In this document: one piece after another, positions 63,708 through 64,000 of the stretch
Layout: each line of letters starts with the position of its first letter
Position numbering within the stretch: position 1 is the first letter of the stretch
Made by a program: the position numbers and the translations under genes
Notes under the pieces: generated by a model
What the model was told of the DNA's origin: nothing
The model's input: only the letters and a program-made list of their open reading frames with translations
Databases searched by the model: none
Source: JAFGAS01 sp963809875
Lineage (GTDB): Bacteria > Desulfobacterota > Zymogenia > Zymogenales > Zymogenaceae
DNA length: 64,000 nucleotides
Direction of reading: 5' to 3'
Assembly: GCA_963809875.1 (NCBI GenBank)
Contig: CAWELC010000006.1
Location: 186,001 to 250,000 of the forward strand

Positions 63708-64000
63708 ATGAATAGTTATCCTATCCCCGGTGTTAAGACTTTTCCGTTCACCAAGATCATCGGATCGGAGCATATCGAGTTCGGCCATGATATCATCATC
63801 GACGACTTTGTCTTTATCTATGCCAAAAAGAAGATTAGAATAGGTAATTATGTTCATATTGCGTGTTTTACCTCCATCCTCGGCGGAGAAGAATTCAGCA
63901 TGGAGGATTTCTCAGGGATAGCCTCTGGTTCAAGAATATTTACGGGAACCGATGACTTTAAAGGATGGGGTTTCGGAGGGCCACCGATCGGTGAAGAGTA
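63708..64000 (+). CDS. Hexapeptide-repeat acyltransferase, C-terminus beyond window
   Basis: An open frame of 97 codons from ATG 63708 to the edge. The repeats IGSEHIEFGHDIIIDDFVFI, KKIRIGNYVHIACFTSILGG and DFSGIASGSRIFTGTDD have the isoleucine-rich left-handed beta-helix pattern of maltose/galactoside acetyltransferase-type enzymes. It probably O- or N-acetylates a sugar of the exported glycan. Its ribosome site is weak and the 48-base gap before it holds no other gene. Confidence 0.8.
   Translation, partial: MNSYPIPGVKTFPFTKIIGSEHIEFGHDIIIDDFVFIYAKKKIRIGNYVHIACFTSILGGEEFSMEDFSGIASGSRIFTGTDDFKGWGFGGPPIGEE

Noticed and set aside
1..64000. CRISPR arrays, tRNA or rRNA genes, insertion sequences, phage genes
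   Set aside because: None seen in the gaps between genes: no regular repeats, no cloverleaf candidates and no transposase or integrase proteins.

Overview
The window is a roughly 60% G+C bacterial chromosomal segment, with the first ~1.2 kb clearly more A+T-rich. No rRNA, tRNA, CRISPR array or insertion sequence could be recognised. The gene content points to an anaerobic or facultative Gram-negative of the deltaproteobacterial (Desulfobacterota-like) type. The signs are a tungsten-type aldehyde:ferredoxin oxidoreductase, a multihaem cytochrome fused to a metallophosphoesterase, V4R proteins, a PilR-like activator beside a sigma-54 pilin promoter, Cys-rich ferredoxin-like proteins, selenocysteine use, and a Wzm/Wzt polysaccharide exporter. 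The lineage is inferred from gene content, not from a marker gene.

Layout. 1-1073: partial outer-membrane beta-barrel gene. 1.4-4.1 kb: frameshifted GH116-like glycosidase. 4.2-7.3 kb: ilvB and two tandem small subunits (branched-chain amino acid synthesis). 7.4-9.9 kb: ZIP metal transporter, a membrane protein and a secreted two-repeat Tyr/Trp-rich protein. 10.1-13.6 kb: hybrid sensor kinase. 13.6-19.4 kb: AOR, a metallophosphoesterase/tetrahaem cytochrome with an in-frame UGA, and a Tat-exported amidohydrolase. 19.5-29.9 kb: two V4R proteins, a YhaO/YhaN-like nuclease/ATPase pair, a double flavodoxin, a PadR repressor, an Fe-S protein, an NDP-forming acyl-CoA synthetase-like protein and a small regulator. 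30.1-33.5 kb: rfbACBD (dTDP-rhamnose). 33.6-35.5 kb: three signal peptidase I paralogues in a row. 35.6-44.8 kb: nitrilase, membrane and TPR proteins, MMPL transporter, SDR, CrtC-like protein and wHTH/Fe-S protein. 45.4-48.2 kb: pyrR-pyrB-pyrC. 48.2-51.9 kb: transglutaminase lipoprotein, PilR-like activator and pilin. 52-64 kb: surface-glycan block (DUF2723 transferase, methyltransferases, GT2, GT4, kdsD, galE, ispD, wzm, wzt, acyltransferase).

The most interesting observation is at 17281-17283 on the minus strand. An in-frame UGA sits in a CGx motif where relatives carry Cys. It is followed at +18 nt by a 6-bp stem closing a GGTCT loop, the same loop and spacing as the E. coli fdhF SECIS element. 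A consensus promoter lies just upstream of the only sensible start codon. I read this as a selenoprotein of a kind I do not know to have been described.

About fifteen genes contain single-base frameshifts, often in homopolymers, with the protein family resuming in another frame. I read these mostly as sequence or assembly errors rather than decay, and annotate such genes across their full span.
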